Shown: piece by piece, positions 44,198-53,758 of the stretch
How positions within the stretch are numbered: position 1 is the first letter of the stretch
Layout of the letters: the number at the start of each line of letters is the position of its first letter
From: Bog-473 sp963843365
GTDB lineage: Bacteria; Actinomycetota; Acidimicrobiia; Acidimicrobiales; RAAP-2
DNA: 64,000 bases
NCBI GenBank assembly: GCA_963843365.1
Contig: CAWJKG010000003.1
Coordinates: 1,054,001-1,118,000, forward strand
Reading direction: 5' to 3'
Notes under the pieces: model-generated
The model's input: only the letters and a program-made list of their open reading frames with translations
Database searches by the model: none
What the model was told of the DNA's origin: nothing
Program-made: the position numbers and the translations under genes

Positions 44198-45956
44198 CTA
44201 GAGGTACTGGCCGGTACCGACCCGCTCGATGGAGCGGCCTCCGTGCACCTCACGGTCTTCTGTGAGCAGCGTCCGGACGTAGACGATCCGCTCACCCTTC
44301 TTGCCCGATATCCGCGCCCAGTCGTCGGGGTTCGTGGTGTTGGGAAGGTCCTCGTTCTCCTTGTACTCCTGGCGGATCGACTCGAGCATGTCGGCGGTCC
44401 GGATGCCGGCGGACTCCCCCGCGATGACCCGCTTGATGGCCAGCTTCTTGGCCCGGCGCACGATGTTCTCGATCATGGCCCCCGATGCGAAGTCGCGGTA
44501 GTAGAGGATCTCCTTGTCGCCGTTCTGATAGGTCACCTCGAGGAAGCGGTTGTCGTCGTCCTCGCGGTACATCTCGGCCACGGTGCGCTCGATCATGGCC
44601 TGCACCGCCTTGGCGGGGTCGCCGCCACCGAGCCGCTGCACCTCGTCGGTGTCGAGCGGCAGCGACGGGAGCAGGTAGCGGCTGAAGATCTGCCCGGCGG
44701 CCTCCTCGTTGGGGCGCTCGATCTTGATCTTCACGTCGAGCCGGCCCGGCCGCAGGATGGCGGGGTCGATGAGGTCCTCCCGGTTGGAGGCGCCGATCAC
44801 GATGACGTCGCGCAGCGACTCGACACCGTCGATCTCGGCCAACAGCTGGGGCACGATCGTCGACTCCATGTCGGAGCTGATGCCGGTGCCCCGCGTGCGG
44901 AACAGCGACTCCATCTCGTCGAAGAAGACGATGACGGGCATGCCCTCGTCGGCCTTCTCCCGGGCCCGCTGGAAGACCTGGCGGATCTGGCGTTCCGTCT
45001 CCCCCACGTACTTGTTGAGCAGCTCGGGGCCCTTGATGTTCAGGAAGAAGCTGCGCACGTTGTCGTTGCCCGTCTTCTCCGCCACCTTCTTGGCCAGCGA
45101 GTTGGCCACGGCCTTGGCGATGAGCGTCTTGCCACACCCGGGCGGCCCGTACAGGAGGATCCCCTTGGGGGCGGGCAGTGAGTAGTCGCGCGAAGAGGTC
45201 CCGGTGCATGTAGGGCAGCTCGACCGCGTCCGTGATCGCCTCGATCTGCGAGTCGAGGCCGCCGACGTCGGCGTAGGTGATGTCGGGCACCTCCTCGAGG
45301 ACGAGCTCCTCGCTCTCGAGCTTGGGCAGCTTCTCGATGAGAAGCTGGGTCCGGGTGTCCATGAGGAGGGAGTCCCCGGCCCGCAGCTTGATGCTGAGCA
45401 TGTCCTCGGACAGCTCGGCCACCCGCTCCTCGTCGGCCCGGGCGAAGATCACGCAGCGCCGCTTGTCGTCGAGCTGCTCCTTGAGGGTCACCACCTCGCC
45501 GGAGAACTCGCCGTCCCGGACGAGGACCACGTTCAGGCTCTCGTTGAGGACGACCTCGTTCCCCTTGCGGATGGCGCCGGGATCGATGTCGGGGTGCAGG
45601 CTCACCCGCATTTTGCGCCCGCTCGAAAAGACGTCGACGGTGCCGTCCTCGTTGACGCCGAGGAAGGTGCCGTAGGCGGCCGGCGGCTGGGTGAGCTTCT
45701 CCACCTCTTCGCGCAGCGCGGCCAGTTGCTCCTTGGCCTGCTGCAGGGTGAAGGTCAGCTTCTCGTTCTGCGAGGTGGCCTGGGCCAGCTGGCCCTTGGA
45801 CTCGAGGAGGCGCTCCTCGAGGGCCTGGACCCGGCCCGGGCTCTCCTGCAACCGCCGGCGGAGCGCGTGGATCTCGTCCTCGGCGTCGGCCAGCTCGGCA
45901 CGCAGCGCCTCGAGCTGGGCAGCGGCTTCGTCGGGAGTTGCGGTCACCGCGTTCAC
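44198..45956 (-). CDS. mpa: Proteasome-associated AAA ATPase Mpa/ARC, one frame break
   Basis: Hexameric unfoldase that feeds pupylated proteins to the 20S core. The N-terminal coiled coil (LRAELADAEDEIHALRRRLQ, ALEERLLESKGQLAQA) is followed by two OB domains (TFLGVNEDGTVDVFSSGRKM), PDITYADVGGLDSQIEAI, then in the next frame Walker A GPPGCGKT, VIVFFDEMESLFRTRG, SNREDLIDPAILRPGRLDVK, and the C-terminal GQYL with a penultimate tyrosine for docking. One missing base near 45187-45196 (ARDYSLPAPKG expected) splits the gene. The GTG at 45956 is chosen; an ATG at 45989 is in frame. Confidence 0.93.
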
Positions 45957-46136
45957 CCTAGCCCTCGACCCGGCGCGTTTTGCCAGCATTGCGGCCTTGC
46001 TGCCGATGCACCGGGTGGACCGGATCGGACGAGTACGCTGGGAACCACGGCGCGGCCGGATTGACGGTCCGCGGGACGCCTCGGTACGGTCCGACCGGCC
46101 CGTCGGGCGGCTGCGACAAGGGAGAGAGACAGGTAC

Positions 46137-46373
46137 ATGAAGGTCTGGATCGACCAGGATCTCTGCACGGGCGACGGGCTCTGCGAGGAGATCGCGCCTG
46201 CCGTCTTCACCCTTCTCGACGACGGGTTGGCCTACGTGAAGGACGACGGCGACGTCAAGAACGAGCCCGGCGGGTCGGCGGGGATGGCGGCGGTGCCGGG
46301 CGACCTGGAGGACGCCGTGGTCGAGGCCTCCGAGGAGTGCCCCGGGGAGTGCATCTTCATCGAGCGCGACTAG
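46137..46373 (+). CDS. Small ferredoxin, 3Fe-4S type
   Basis: 78 aa: MKVWIDQDLCTGDGLCEEIA and the later EECPGECIFIE. The cysteine spacing is C-x5-C and then CP-x2-C, the pattern of one-cluster [3Fe-4S] ferredoxins (a single cluster, a missing second cysteine). It usually serves cytochromes P450 or related oxidoreductases. The ATG at 46137 has AGGGAGAGA a few bases upstream. It is transcribed away from mpa. A ferredoxin at this place between trmI and mpa is common in actinobacteria, by family knowledge. Confidence 0.88.
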   Translation: MKVWIDQDLCTGDGLCEEIAPAVFTLLDDGLAYVKDDGDVKNEPGGSAGMAAVPGDLEDAVVEASEECPGECIFIERD

Positions 46374-46397
46374 CGGGCCGGCTCGGTGCCCGAAGGC

Positions 46398-46739
46398 TCA
46401 GGGCTCGAGCGCTCCGCCGAGCAACGCCCTGAACTCGTCGTCCGAGATCGCCTCCGCGTCTCTGGGCCGGATGCGTAGCGTCCCCTTCCCGCTCGAGAGC
46501 TCGGGATGGCGCGCCTCGAACCCGCCGTCGCGGTCACCGCGCCAGCCGTAGACGGACACGCCGTGCTTCCACGCCCCGAGGTGGAGGCGCCGCCCGCCGA
46601 CGCGATAGGTGGGCATGCGGTAGGACAGCGTCACCTCGGCGTCGGGGTGCGCCGCCAGCACGATGGACTGCAGCCGGTCGAACAGCGGGCGCTGCTGCGG
46701 CGCGATGGCGTCGATGTAGGCGGCGACGTCGGCGTCCAC
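46398..46739 (-). CDS. DUF1801 / YdhG-like protein
   Basis: 113 aa. MDADVAAYIDAIAPQQRPLFDRLQ, VTLSYRMPTYRVGGRRL and HLGAWKHGVSVYGW are the DUF1801 pattern (YdhG-type, related to iron-chaperone-like fold). The C-terminal GKGTLRIRPRDAEAISDDEF includes the substrate-face Arg motif RIRP. Its function is uncertain. It lies two bases downstream of trmI and is likely transcribed with it. Confidence 0.82.
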   Translation of the reverse strand: MDADVAAYIDAIAPQQRPLFDRLQSIVLAAHPDAEVTLSYRMPTYRVGGRRLHLGAWKHGVSVYGWRGDRDGGFEARHPELSSGKGTLRIRPRDAEAISDDEFRALLGGALEP

Positions 46740-46740
46740 C

Positions 46741-47514
46741 TCACCCCTCCAGCCGGCGGGCCGTGGTCAGGAATCCGGTGTGCCCGACCATGCGGTGGTC
46801 GGGACGGACCGAGCGCGCCTCGACGTGCCAGGTGCGCCGCATGATCTCCATCGTCTCGGCCAGCCCGAAGGGTGCCGCGTCGTCGTCGATGGCCTGGCGC
46901 AGCAGCGCCGTCTGGTTGATCGTCGGCAGGTAGGCCAGGAGGATGCCGCCGGGTCGCAGCGCCGCCGCCGCGCCGGGAATGACCTTGTGCGGCTCGGGCA
47001 TGTCGAGGAGGATCCGGTCCAGGCCCCGCTCGTCGATGCCCTCGGTCACGTCGCGGATCTCAATCCGGTAGGGCACGTCGGGGCCGAGGGCGGCGGCCAC
47101 GTTGGCCCGGGCCCGCTCGGCGAAGTCCTCCCGCAGCTCGTACCCGACCACGGACGCGCCCGCCCGCAGCACCGTCATGGACAGAGCTCCCGAGCCGACG
47201 CCGGCCTCGAGCACCTGCTGGCCCGGGGCGATGTCGGCCGCGATGAGGATGGCGCCGAGGTCCTTGGGGTAGATGACTTGGGCGCCGCGGGGCATCTTCA
47301 GCACAATGTCGCTGAGCGTGGGGCGCAGCACCAGGAAGCTGCGCCCGGTGGAGCCGGTGACCCGCGTGCCCTCGGCCGCTCCGATCAGGTCGTCGTGGGC
47401 GAGGACCCCGGCGTGGGTGTGGAAGGTGGCGCCCGCCACCAGCGTCAAGAGGTACCGGCGGTCCTTGGGGTCGATCAGGAGCACCCGCTCCCCCGCCTCG
47501 AGGAGGCCCGGCAC
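46741..47514 (-). CDS. trmI: tRNA (adenine-58-N1)-methyltransferase TrmI
   Basis: 257 aa. It methylates A58 (m1A) in the T-loop of tRNA using SAM. N-terminal beta domain (ERVLLIDPKDRRYLLTLVAG). SAM-binding Rossmann motif QQVLEAGVGSGALSMTVLRA, then VVGYELREDF, and the motif IV loop LLDMPEPHKVIPGAA. Close to Rv2118c in M. tuberculosis, also upstream of the proteasome. The GTG start at 47514 sits just after the small membrane protein gene. Confidence 0.94.
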   Translation of the reverse strand: MPGLLEAGERVLLIDPKDRRYLLTLVAGATFHTHAGVLAHDDLIGAAEGTRVTGSTGRSFLVLRPTLSDIVLKMPRGAQVIYPKDLGAILIAADIAPGQQVLEAGVGSGALSMTVLRAGASVVGYELREDFAERARANVAAALGPDVPYRIEIRDVTEGIDERGLDRILLDMPEPHKVIPGAAAALRPGGILLAYLPTINQTALLRQAIDDDAAPFGLAETMEIMRRTWHVEARSVRPDHRMVGHTGFLTTARRLEG

Positions 47515-47519
47515 GGGCC

Positions 47520-47732
47520 TCAGGCTTCGACGGCGGGCGGGGTGTTGCGGTCGCGCACCGTGATGAGCACCTGCTCGCCCGGCGACACGGTGACGCGCGA
47601 CACCGGGGTGGTGCGGTCGTTCAGGACGCGCCGGAGGAAGAAGGTGGCGCCGGCGAGCAGGAACCAGTACCAGTTGCCGGCGATGCCGCGCCGGATGCCG
47701 GCGCGCAGGAAACGCCGCAGCAGCAGGTCCAC
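47520..47732 (-). CDS. Small membrane protein
   Basis: 70 aa: basic N-terminus MDLLLRRFLRAGIRRG, a hydrophobic segment NWYWFLLAGATFFLRRVL, then a beta-like soluble end (VSPGEQVLITVRDRNTP). It lies between two other small genes of the same strand and trmI, spaced one base and six bases. Real by conservation of layout, but no family known. Confidence 0.6.
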   Translation of the reverse strand: MDLLLRRFLRAGIRRGIAGNWYWFLLAGATFFLRRVLNDRTTPVSRVTVSPGEQVLITVRDRNTPPAVEA

Positions 47733-47733
47733 C

Positions 47734-47967
47734 TCAGAGCCGCCGGATCTCCACCACGGCGGACTTGGCCCGGCCCCGACGGCGCCCGGCGAGGAAGGCC
47801 AGCGTCAAGAGCAGGATGCCCACGGCACCGGCCACGGCCAGTCCCCGCGGCGCCGCGGCGCGCGCCGTCGCCTCACCCTCTCCCATCACCTGTGAGTACG
47901 CGGCCTGCAGGTCCTCCCGCGTGATGAGGCGTCCGTTGCTCCCGGCCCTCGTGGTCGTGCCTGCCAT
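47734..47967 (-). CDS. Small membrane protein
   Basis: 77 aa. A short soluble N-terminus (GRLITREDLQAAYSQVMGEG) followed by one transmembrane helix (LAVAGAVGILLLTLAFLAGR) and a basic tail. The ATG overlaps the stop of the following (upstream) gene (TGATG). It fits a cluster of three consecutive small membrane genes with coupled starts. Confidence 0.6.
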   Translation of the reverse strand: MAGTTTRAGSNGRLITREDLQAAYSQVMGEGEATARAAAPRGLAVAGAVGILLLTLAFLAGRRRGRAKSAVVEIRRL

Positions 47968-48359
47968 CAGCTCGCTCCCTCCTGTCCTTCCAACTCTCTT
48001 GCGTCGCGCCGGGCGATGACGGCGGGCAGCTTGGCCCGCCCCGGCCCGGCCTGAATGCGCAGTGCCGCCACGGCGATCACGCCGATGCCCAGGAGCACCG
48101 TCACCGCGTACGGCACCCATGACCAGTCCCCGGTCAGCGCGCTGCCCGTCTCGGTCTGCAGCAGCCGCAACACGCCGAGGAGCATGAGCAGCAGCCCGAA
48201 GGCGAGGAAGAAGGAGCCCGCAATTCCCATGTAGAGGAAGCGGCCCAGCCCGCGCAGCGGGTCCACCACCTCCTGCTTGAGGTAGTCGACCGTCAGCTGG
48301 AAGGCGTCGTCGCCCGCGTTGCGCAGGCCGTGGTTGCCGTTGTCGGACGAGGGTGCCAT
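47967..48359 (-). CDS. Phage-holin-superfamily-like (DUF1469-type) membrane protein
   Basis: 130 aa, start MAPSSDNGNHGLRNAGDDAF. An amphipathic region AFQLTVDYLKQEVVDPLRGL precedes two membrane helices (IAGSFFLAFGLLLMLLGVLR and YAVTVLLGIGVIAVAALRI). The overall pattern (helix, hairpin, basic cytosolic end) resembles actinobacterial DUF1469/phage-holin superfamily III proteins. Function unknown. The stop and the next ATG overlap. Confidence 0.65.
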   Translation of the reverse strand: MAPSSDNGNHGLRNAGDDAFQLTVDYLKQEVVDPLRGLGRFLYMGIAGSFFLAFGLLLMLLGVLRLLQTETGSALTGDWSWVPYAVTVLLGIGVIAVAALRIQAGPGRAKLPAVIARRDARELEGQEGAS

Positions 48360-48419
48360 GAGGCGCACAATCCTGCTCCCTGGGCCGGTCCTGCGCAAAC
48401 ACCGGCCGGCAGGGGCGCT

Positions 48420-48836
48420 TCAGTCGCGGTCCTTGTAGATGTAGGTGGACGAGGCGCGGGCCACCAGACGCTCGGTCTCCTCGCCGGCCACACGGGCGGT
48501 GATGCCCGCCTCCACGAAGGCGACCCGGCGCCCGCCGGAGACCACCTCGGCGGTGCAGGTGAGGTCGGCGCCGGGCGGCACGGCGCCCAGGAAGCTGATC
48601 TTCATTTCGGCGTTGGAGCAGAAGACGCGCCGGCCCTGGGCGTAGGTCACGGCCGCTGCACCCATGGAGGAGTCGGCGAAGGCCCCGAGGAAGCCGCCCT
48701 GCATGATGCCGGCGGGGTTGGCGAAGCGCTCGTCCGCCCGCATGCGCCAGACGCAGCGCCCGGGGGTGGCCTTGTCGACGCACGTCATGCCCAGGGTCAG
48801 GTCGCTGTTTGGCGGCACCTGCATGCGGGAAGCCAT
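48420..48836 (-). CDS. PaaI-type hotdog thioesterase
   Basis: 138 aa, hotdog-fold with NPAGIMQGGFLGAFADSSMG, where the HGG of PaaI reads QGG, and Asp in FADSSMG as the likely catalytic acid. SNAEMKISFLGAVPPGADLT and RASSTYIYKDRD follow. It hydrolyses acyl-CoA esters, by family. Start at ATG 48836. It is transcribed away from transketolase. Confidence 0.85.
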   Translation of the reverse strand: MASRMQVPPNSDLTLGMTCVDKATPGRCVWRMRADERFANPAGIMQGGFLGAFADSSMGAAAVTYAQGRRVFCSNAEMKISFLGAVPPGADLTCTAEVVSGGRRVAFVEAGITARVAGEETERLVARASSTYIYKDRD

Positions 48837-48897
48837 GACGGTGAACAGTAGGTGACCGGTCCACGGCCGGCGGAAGGGGACGGTTAGGGTTTTGATC

Positions 48898-50919
48898 ATG
48901 GCCTCGAAGGCAGCCCCGACGGTCGTGCAGGATCCCCGGTTGGTGGAGCTCGGCATCAATGTCGTGCGTGGCATCGCCATGGACGCGCCGGAGGCCGCCA
49001 ACTCGGGGCACTCGGGCACGGCCATGGCCCTGGCCCCGCTGGCCCACGTGCTCTGGACGCGCATCATGCGCTACGACCCGCGCGACCCGCACTGGCCGGA
49101 TCGCGACCGCTTCGTCCTCTCCAACGGGCATGCCTGCATTTTGCAGTACTCCATGCTGCACCTGACCGGCTACGACCTGACGCTCGAGGACCTCAAGCAG
49201 TTCCGCCAGTGGGGCAGCCGGACGCCGGGGCACCCCGAGGCCGGCCACACGGCGGGGATCGACGTCACCACCGGCCCCCTGGGCCAGGGGGTCGGCGACG
49301 CCGTCGGCCTGGCGATCGCCGAGCGCTGGCTGCGCACCACCTTCGGGAGCGACGTCTGCGACCACCGCACCTACATGATCGCCGGGGACGGCTGCTTCAT
49401 GGAGGGGATCTCGCACGAGGCGGCGTCGCTGGCCGGGCACCTCGGCCTGGGCCGGCTGCTCGCGTTCTACGACGACAACCACATCACGATCGACGGGCCG
49501 ACGGAGCTGGCCTACGACGACAACGTCCCCGAGCGCTTCGCCGCCTACGGCTGGCGGGTGCGCAACCTGGGCGAAATGGCCAACGACGTCGACGGGTTGG
49601 AAGCCGCCATCCGCGAGGCGCTCGACGCACCGGCGGACGGACCGGAGGCCAAGCCGACCCTGCTGGTGCTGCGCAGCCACATCGGGTGGCCCTCGCCCAA
49701 GTTGACCGACACGGCCGAGGCCCATGGCTCGCCCTTCGGGGCCGAGGAGATCGCCGTCACGAAGAAGATCCTCGGCCTGCCGACGGACCAGACGTTCTGG
49801 ATCCCCGACGAGGTGCGTGACTTCTACAACCAGGAGATCGCCCGCGGCGCCGAGCACCACGCCGCCTGGACCGAACGCTTCGAGGCCTGGCAGGGGGACC
49901 GCGCCGCCTGGGACGCCGCCCAGGCCGGGCACGGGATGGCCGGCTGGGCCGACGACCTGCCGTCCTTCGACGCCGGCACCCAACTGGCCACGCGCCATGC
50001 CATCAACAAGTGCATCGACGCCACCGCGGCCAAGCTCCCGGGACTGCTGGCGGGCTCAGCCGACCTGACGGGGAACAACGGCGTCAAGGTCGCCGGCGCC
50101 GAGATCCAGTCGCGCGTGACCCCGGGTGGGACGCAGGTCCACTACGGCATCCGGGAGCACGGGATGGGCGCCGCCATGAACGGCATGGCCCAGCACGGGG
50201 GCGTGCTCCCGGTGGGGGGCACGTTCTTCTGCTTCTCCGACTACATGCGTCCGGCCGTCCGTCTGGCCTCGCTCACCGGGTCGCACGTCATCTACTCCTG
50301 GACGCACGACTCCGTGGGCCTGGGCGAGGACGGGCCCACGCACCAGCCGATCGAGCACCTCGCCTCGCTGCGGGCCATGCCCGGGCTCAGCCTCGTCCGG
50401 CCGGCCGACGGCAACGAGACGGCCCAGGCCTGGCGCCTCGCGGTCGAGGCGGACGGGCCGGTCGCCCTGGTCCTGACCCGGCAGAACGTGCCCGTGCTCG
50501 AGGGCACGGCGGACCGGGCGCCCGAGGGTGTGGCGCGGGGCGCCTACGTGCTGGTCGACAGCGACGGCCCGCCCGCCGTCGTACTGGTCGGGACCGGCAG
50601 CGAGGTGCAGTGCTGCGTCGCCGCGGCGGCGACGCTGGCCGCGTCGGGCGTCGCGGCCCAGGTCGTGTCGTTCCCCTCGTGGGACCGTTTCGAGCAGCAG
50701 GCCGAGGACTACCGGGCCCGCGTCTTCCCGCCCGGCGTGCCCGTGGTGAGCATCGAGGCGGCGGCCACGTTCGGCTGGGAGCGCTACGCCGACGACGCCA
50801 TCGGCATCGACCGTTTCGGCGCCTCGGCCCCGGGTGCGGTGGCCATGGAGAAATTCGGCATCACCGCCGAGCACGTGGTCGAGCGCGCCCGCGCCCTCCT
50901 GGCCGCCCGGCCCGGCTGA
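48898..50919 (+). CDS. tkt: Transketolase
   Basis: 673 aa, thiamin-diphosphate enzyme of the pentose phosphate pathway. ANSGHSGTAMALAPLAHVL, the TPP motif MIAGDGCFMEGISHEAASLA, HLGLGRLLAFYDDNHITIDG and the pyrimidine-domain blocks GIREHGMGAAMNGMAQHGG and WTHDSVGLGEDGPTHQPIEHL are clear. It is followed by tal 60 bp downstream; the two share a carbon pool. TPP dependence connects with thiD and thiG elsewhere in the window. Confidence 0.96.
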   Translation: MASKAAPTVVQDPRLVELGINVVRGIAMDAPEAANSGHSGTAMALAPLAHVLWTRIMRYDPRDPHWPDRDRFVLSNGHACILQYSMLHLTGYDLTLEDLKQFRQWGSRTPGHPEAGHTAGIDVTTGPLGQGVGDAVGLAIAERWLRTTFGSDVCDHRTYMIAGDGCFMEGISHEAASLAGHLGLGRLLAFYDDNHITIDGPTELAYDDNVPERFAAYGWRVRNLGEMANDVDGLEAAIREALDAPADGPEAKPTLLVLRSHIGWPSPKLTDTAEAHGSPFGAEEIAVTKKILGLPTDQTFWIPDEVRDFYNQEIARGAEHHAAWTERFEAWQGDRAAWDAAQAGHGMAGWADDLPSFDAGTQLATRHAINKCIDATAAKLPGLLAGSADLTGNNGVKVAGAEIQSRVTPGGTQVHYGIREHGMGAAMNGMAQHGGVLPVGGTFFCFSDYMRPAVRLASLTGSHVIYSWTHDSVGLGEDGPTHQPIEHLASLRAMPGLSLVRPADGNETAQAWRLAVEADGPVALVLTRQNVPVLEGTADRAPEGVARGAYVLVDSDGPPAVVLVGTGSEVQCCVAAAATLAASGVAAQVVSFPSWDRFEQQAEDYRARVFPPGVPVVSIEAAATFGWERYADDAIGIDRFGASAPGAVAMEKFGITAEHVVERARALLAARPG

Positions 50920-50978
50920 CGGCGGGCCGGCGACACCGCGCCGTCGGCCCAGGCAACACGACGAAGGGAGCAGTGCAC

Positions 50979-52094
50979 ATGACCCGACTGCAGGACCTCT
51001 ACGACATCGGCGGCCAGAGCCCCTGGCTCGACAACCTGCGCCGCGACTGGCTCGAGGGCGGGCAGCTGGCCGAGCTGCTCGCGCTGGGTGTGCGCGGCAT
51101 CACGTCCAATCCGACGATCTTCGCCAAGGCGATGAGCGGCCAGGACACCTACGACGACCAGTTCCGCGCCCTGATGAAGGACCACACGGTCGACGGCGCC
51201 TACTGGGAGATGGCCATCCAGGACATCACCGATGCGCTGGCGCTGCTGCGCCCGCTCTACGACGACAGCGACCGCGAGGACGGCTTCGTCTCGCTGGAGG
51301 TCTCACCCGCGCAGGCCCACGACACGGCGGCCACGCTGCAGTCGGCCCGCCAGCTGCACGAGCGCATCGCCCAGCCCAATCTCCTCGTGAAGGTCCCCGC
51401 CACGAAGGAGGGCGTCCCCGCCATCGAGACCCTGATCGGCGAAGGTCGCAGCATCAACGTGACGCTCATTTTCGGGCTGGACCGCTACGACGAGGTGATG
51501 GAGGCCTACCTGTCGGGCCTCGAGGCCCTCGTCGCCGCCGGCCGGGAGGCGGAGCTCGCCACGGTGGCCAGCGTGGCGTCCTTCTTCGTCAGCCGGGTCG
51601 ACACCGAGGTCGACCGCCGCCTGGAGACCCTGGCCGGCGGCGAGAAGGGTGACGCCGCCATCCTCGGCCTGCGCGGCACCGCCGCGGTGGCCCAGGCCCA
51701 GACCGCCTATCAGCACTTCCACCGCACCTTCGCCGGCGAGCGCTGGGAGGCGCTGCGGGAGAAGGGCGCGCGCGTCCAGCGGCCGCTGTGGGCCTCGACC
51801 TCGACGAAGAACCCGGGCTACTCCGACCTGCTCTACGTGGACAGCCTCATCGGGCCGGCCAGTGTGAACACCATGCCCGAGGCCACGCTGCGCGCCTTCG
51901 AGGACCACGGGACGCTGAAGCGGACGGTCGACGCCGACCCCGACGACGCCGCCACCGCGCTCTCCCGCCTGGCCGAGGCCGGCGTCGACATGCTCGATGT
52001 GGAGCAGACGCTCGAGAACGAGGGCGTCGCCTCCTTCGCCAAGTCCTTCGACGAGCTCCTGCAGTCGCTGACCGACAAAGCCGCTACCTTCTGA
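50979..52094 (+). CDS. tal: Transaldolase (long actinobacterial type)
   Basis: 371 aa, the length of the actinobacterial TAL. GVRGITSNPTIFAKAMSGQD and the Schiff-base lysine in NLLVKVPATKEGVPAIETL are seen, then RPLWASTSTKNPGYSDLLYV and LEDHGTLKRTVD-like C-terminal sequence (FEDHGTLKRTVDADPDD). It starts at ATG 50979 with GAAGGGAG 8 bp upstream. Part of the tkt-tal-gnd-pgl cluster. No zwf or opcA is present in the window, although they usually accompany this cluster. Confidence 0.95.
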   Translation: MTRLQDLYDIGGQSPWLDNLRRDWLEGGQLAELLALGVRGITSNPTIFAKAMSGQDTYDDQFRALMKDHTVDGAYWEMAIQDITDALALLRPLYDDSDREDGFVSLEVSPAQAHDTAATLQSARQLHERIAQPNLLVKVPATKEGVPAIETLIGEGRSINVTLIFGLDRYDEVMEAYLSGLEALVAAGREAELATVASVASFFVSRVDTEVDRRLETLAGGEKGDAAILGLRGTAAVAQAQTAYQHFHRTFAGERWEALREKGARVQRPLWASTSTKNPGYSDLLYVDSLIGPASVNTMPEATLRAFEDHGTLKRTVDADPDDAATALSRLAEAGVDMLDVEQTLENEGVASFAKSFDELLQSLTDKAATF

Positions 52095-52122
52095 GCGGGC
52101 GGCTGGACCGAGAGGAGCGCGC

Positions 52123-53061
52123 ATGAGGATCGGCATGATCGGGCTGGGCAAGATGGGCGCCAACATGACCGAGCGCCTGCTGAAGGGCGGGCACGAGGTG
52201 GTGGCCTTCGACCTGAGCGCCGACGCGGTCAAGGCGGCGGCGGCCAAGGGGGCCGAGGCGGCGACCAGCCTGGCCGACCTGGCGGACAAACTCGGCTCCC
52301 CCAAGGCGGTGTGGGTCATGCTGCCGGCCGGCCACGTCACCGATTCGACGGTCGAGGAATTGGCCGGCATGTTCTCCAAGGGCGACGTCATCATCGATGG
52401 CGGCAACTCCAACTACAAGGAATGGCAGGCGCTGGCGGCCAAGCTCGAGCACACCGGTGTCGGCTTCGTCGACGCCGGGACGTCGGGCGGCGTGTGGGGC
52501 CTGACCGAGGGCTACTGCCTGATGGTCGGTGGCACCAAGGAGGCGGTGGCGGTGGTCGAGCCGGCGCTGCGCACGCTGGCGCCCACCGACGGCTACGCCC
52601 ACGTGGGCCCCGTCGGTGCCGGGCACTTCGTCAAAATGGTGCACAACGGCATTGAGTACGGGCTCATGCAGGCCTATGCGGAGGGCTTCCAGATCATGGG
52701 CGCGGCCGACGAGTTCGACCTCGACCTGCACCAGATCGCCTCAATCTGGCGCTACGGCTCGGTGGTGCGCAGCTGGTTGCTGGAGCTGGCCGAGCGCGCC
52801 CTGCGGCCCGGTGCCGGCTTCGACGACATCAAGGGCGTGGTCGTCGACTCGGGCGAAGGCCGCTGGACGGCCCAGGAGGCGATCGACCGCGGGGTGCCGG
52901 CACCGGTGATCGCGACGTCCCTCTTCACGCGCTTCGCCTCGCAGGACCCCGACTCGTTGCAGCTCAAGATGCTCGCCGCGCTGCGCAACCAGTTCGGGGG
53001 CCATGCCGTCACGCTGGAGTCGGGACAGCAGGGGCTGGAGACCGAGACCCCGACGCCGTAG
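52123..53061 (+). CDS. gnd: 6-phosphogluconate dehydrogenase (decarboxylating), short form
   Basis: 312 aa, thus the short NAD-type/YqeC-like 6PGDH rather than the 470-aa form. MRIGMIGLGKMGANMTERL, VIDGGNSNYKEWQ, VDAGTSGGVWG, and the catalytic Lys in GPVGAGHFVKMVHNGIEYGL are conserved. It produces ribulose 5-phosphate, CO2 and reduced cofactor. ATG 52123 has GAGAGGAG upstream. pgl starts on the next base after its stop. Confidence 0.94.
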   Translation: MRIGMIGLGKMGANMTERLLKGGHEVVAFDLSADAVKAAAAKGAEAATSLADLADKLGSPKAVWVMLPAGHVTDSTVEELAGMFSKGDVIIDGGNSNYKEWQALAAKLEHTGVGFVDAGTSGGVWGLTEGYCLMVGGTKEAVAVVEPALRTLAPTDGYAHVGPVGAGHFVKMVHNGIEYGLMQAYAEGFQIMGAADEFDLDLHQIASIWRYGSVVRSWLLELAERALRPGAGFDDIKGVVVDSGEGRWTAQEAIDRGVPAPVIATSLFTRFASQDPDSLQLKMLAALRNQFGGHAVTLESGQQGLETETPTP

Positions 53062-53748
53062 GTGGCGCCCATGCTGACCCCCGTCGAGGACGTCCCCCGC
53101 GCCTTCAGCGACGCCGTGGTGGCGGCCTTCGCCGCCCGCCCGGGTCCGCGCTTCGCGCTCGTGCTCTCGGGTGGCCCGACGGCGCGCAAATGCTACGAGG
53201 TGCTGGCCGGCGCGGACGGCGTCGACTGGGGTGTGGTCGACGTCTACGTCGGGGACGAGCGCGTCGTGCCGCCCGACGACGACGACGCCAACCAGCGCCT
53301 GATCCGCGAGGCGCTGCTCGACCGGATCGGGACCATCGGATCGTTCTTCCCCATGCCCACCGTGGGCCCGCTCGACGAGTGCGTCGCCGCCTACCAGCGC
53401 ACCATGTCCGACCTCGTCACCGGTCCGGGCATCGACCTGATCCATCTCGGCATGGGCCCGGACGGCCACACCGCGTCGCTGTTCCCCGGCGCCCCGAGCC
53501 TCGACGCCGAGCCCGGCGTGCTGGTGCTGGCCACCGAGGATCCCAACGGCACCAACCCGCACCCGCGCCTCACCCTCACGCTCCCGGCCATCAACTCGGC
53601 CCGCCTCGCCGTCTTCACGGTCTCCGGCGCGTCGAAGGCCGCCGCGGTGGCGAGGCTGGTGCGGGGCGACGACCTGCCGGCCGCCCGCGTCCACGCCGGG
53701 CACACGCAGTGGCTGGTCGACGGCGCCGCCTGCGCCGACGCCCCCTAG
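53062..53748 (+). CDS. pgl: 6-phosphogluconolactonase
   Basis: 228 aa, DevB/SOL type. LVLSGGPTARKCYEVLAG, VDVYVGDERVVPPDD, the catalytic region DLIHLGMGPDGHTASLFPG and LTLTLPAINSARLAVFTVSG agree with the family. Hydrolyses the lactone from glucose-6-phosphate dehydrogenase. GTG 53062 immediately follows gnd stop; an ATG at 53071 is also possible. The fbiC start is 10 bp beyond its stop. Confidence 0.94.
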   Translation: MAPMLTPVEDVPRAFSDAVVAAFAARPGPRFALVLSGGPTARKCYEVLAGADGVDWGVVDVYVGDERVVPPDDDDANQRLIREALLDRIGTIGSFFPMPTVGPLDECVAAYQRTMSDLVTGPGIDLIHLGMGPDGHTASLFPGAPSLDAEPGVLVLATEDPNGTNPHPRLTLTLPAINSARLAVFTVSGASKAAAVARLVRGDDLPAARVHAGHTQWLVDGAACADAP

Positions 53749-53758
53749 ATTGGCCTCA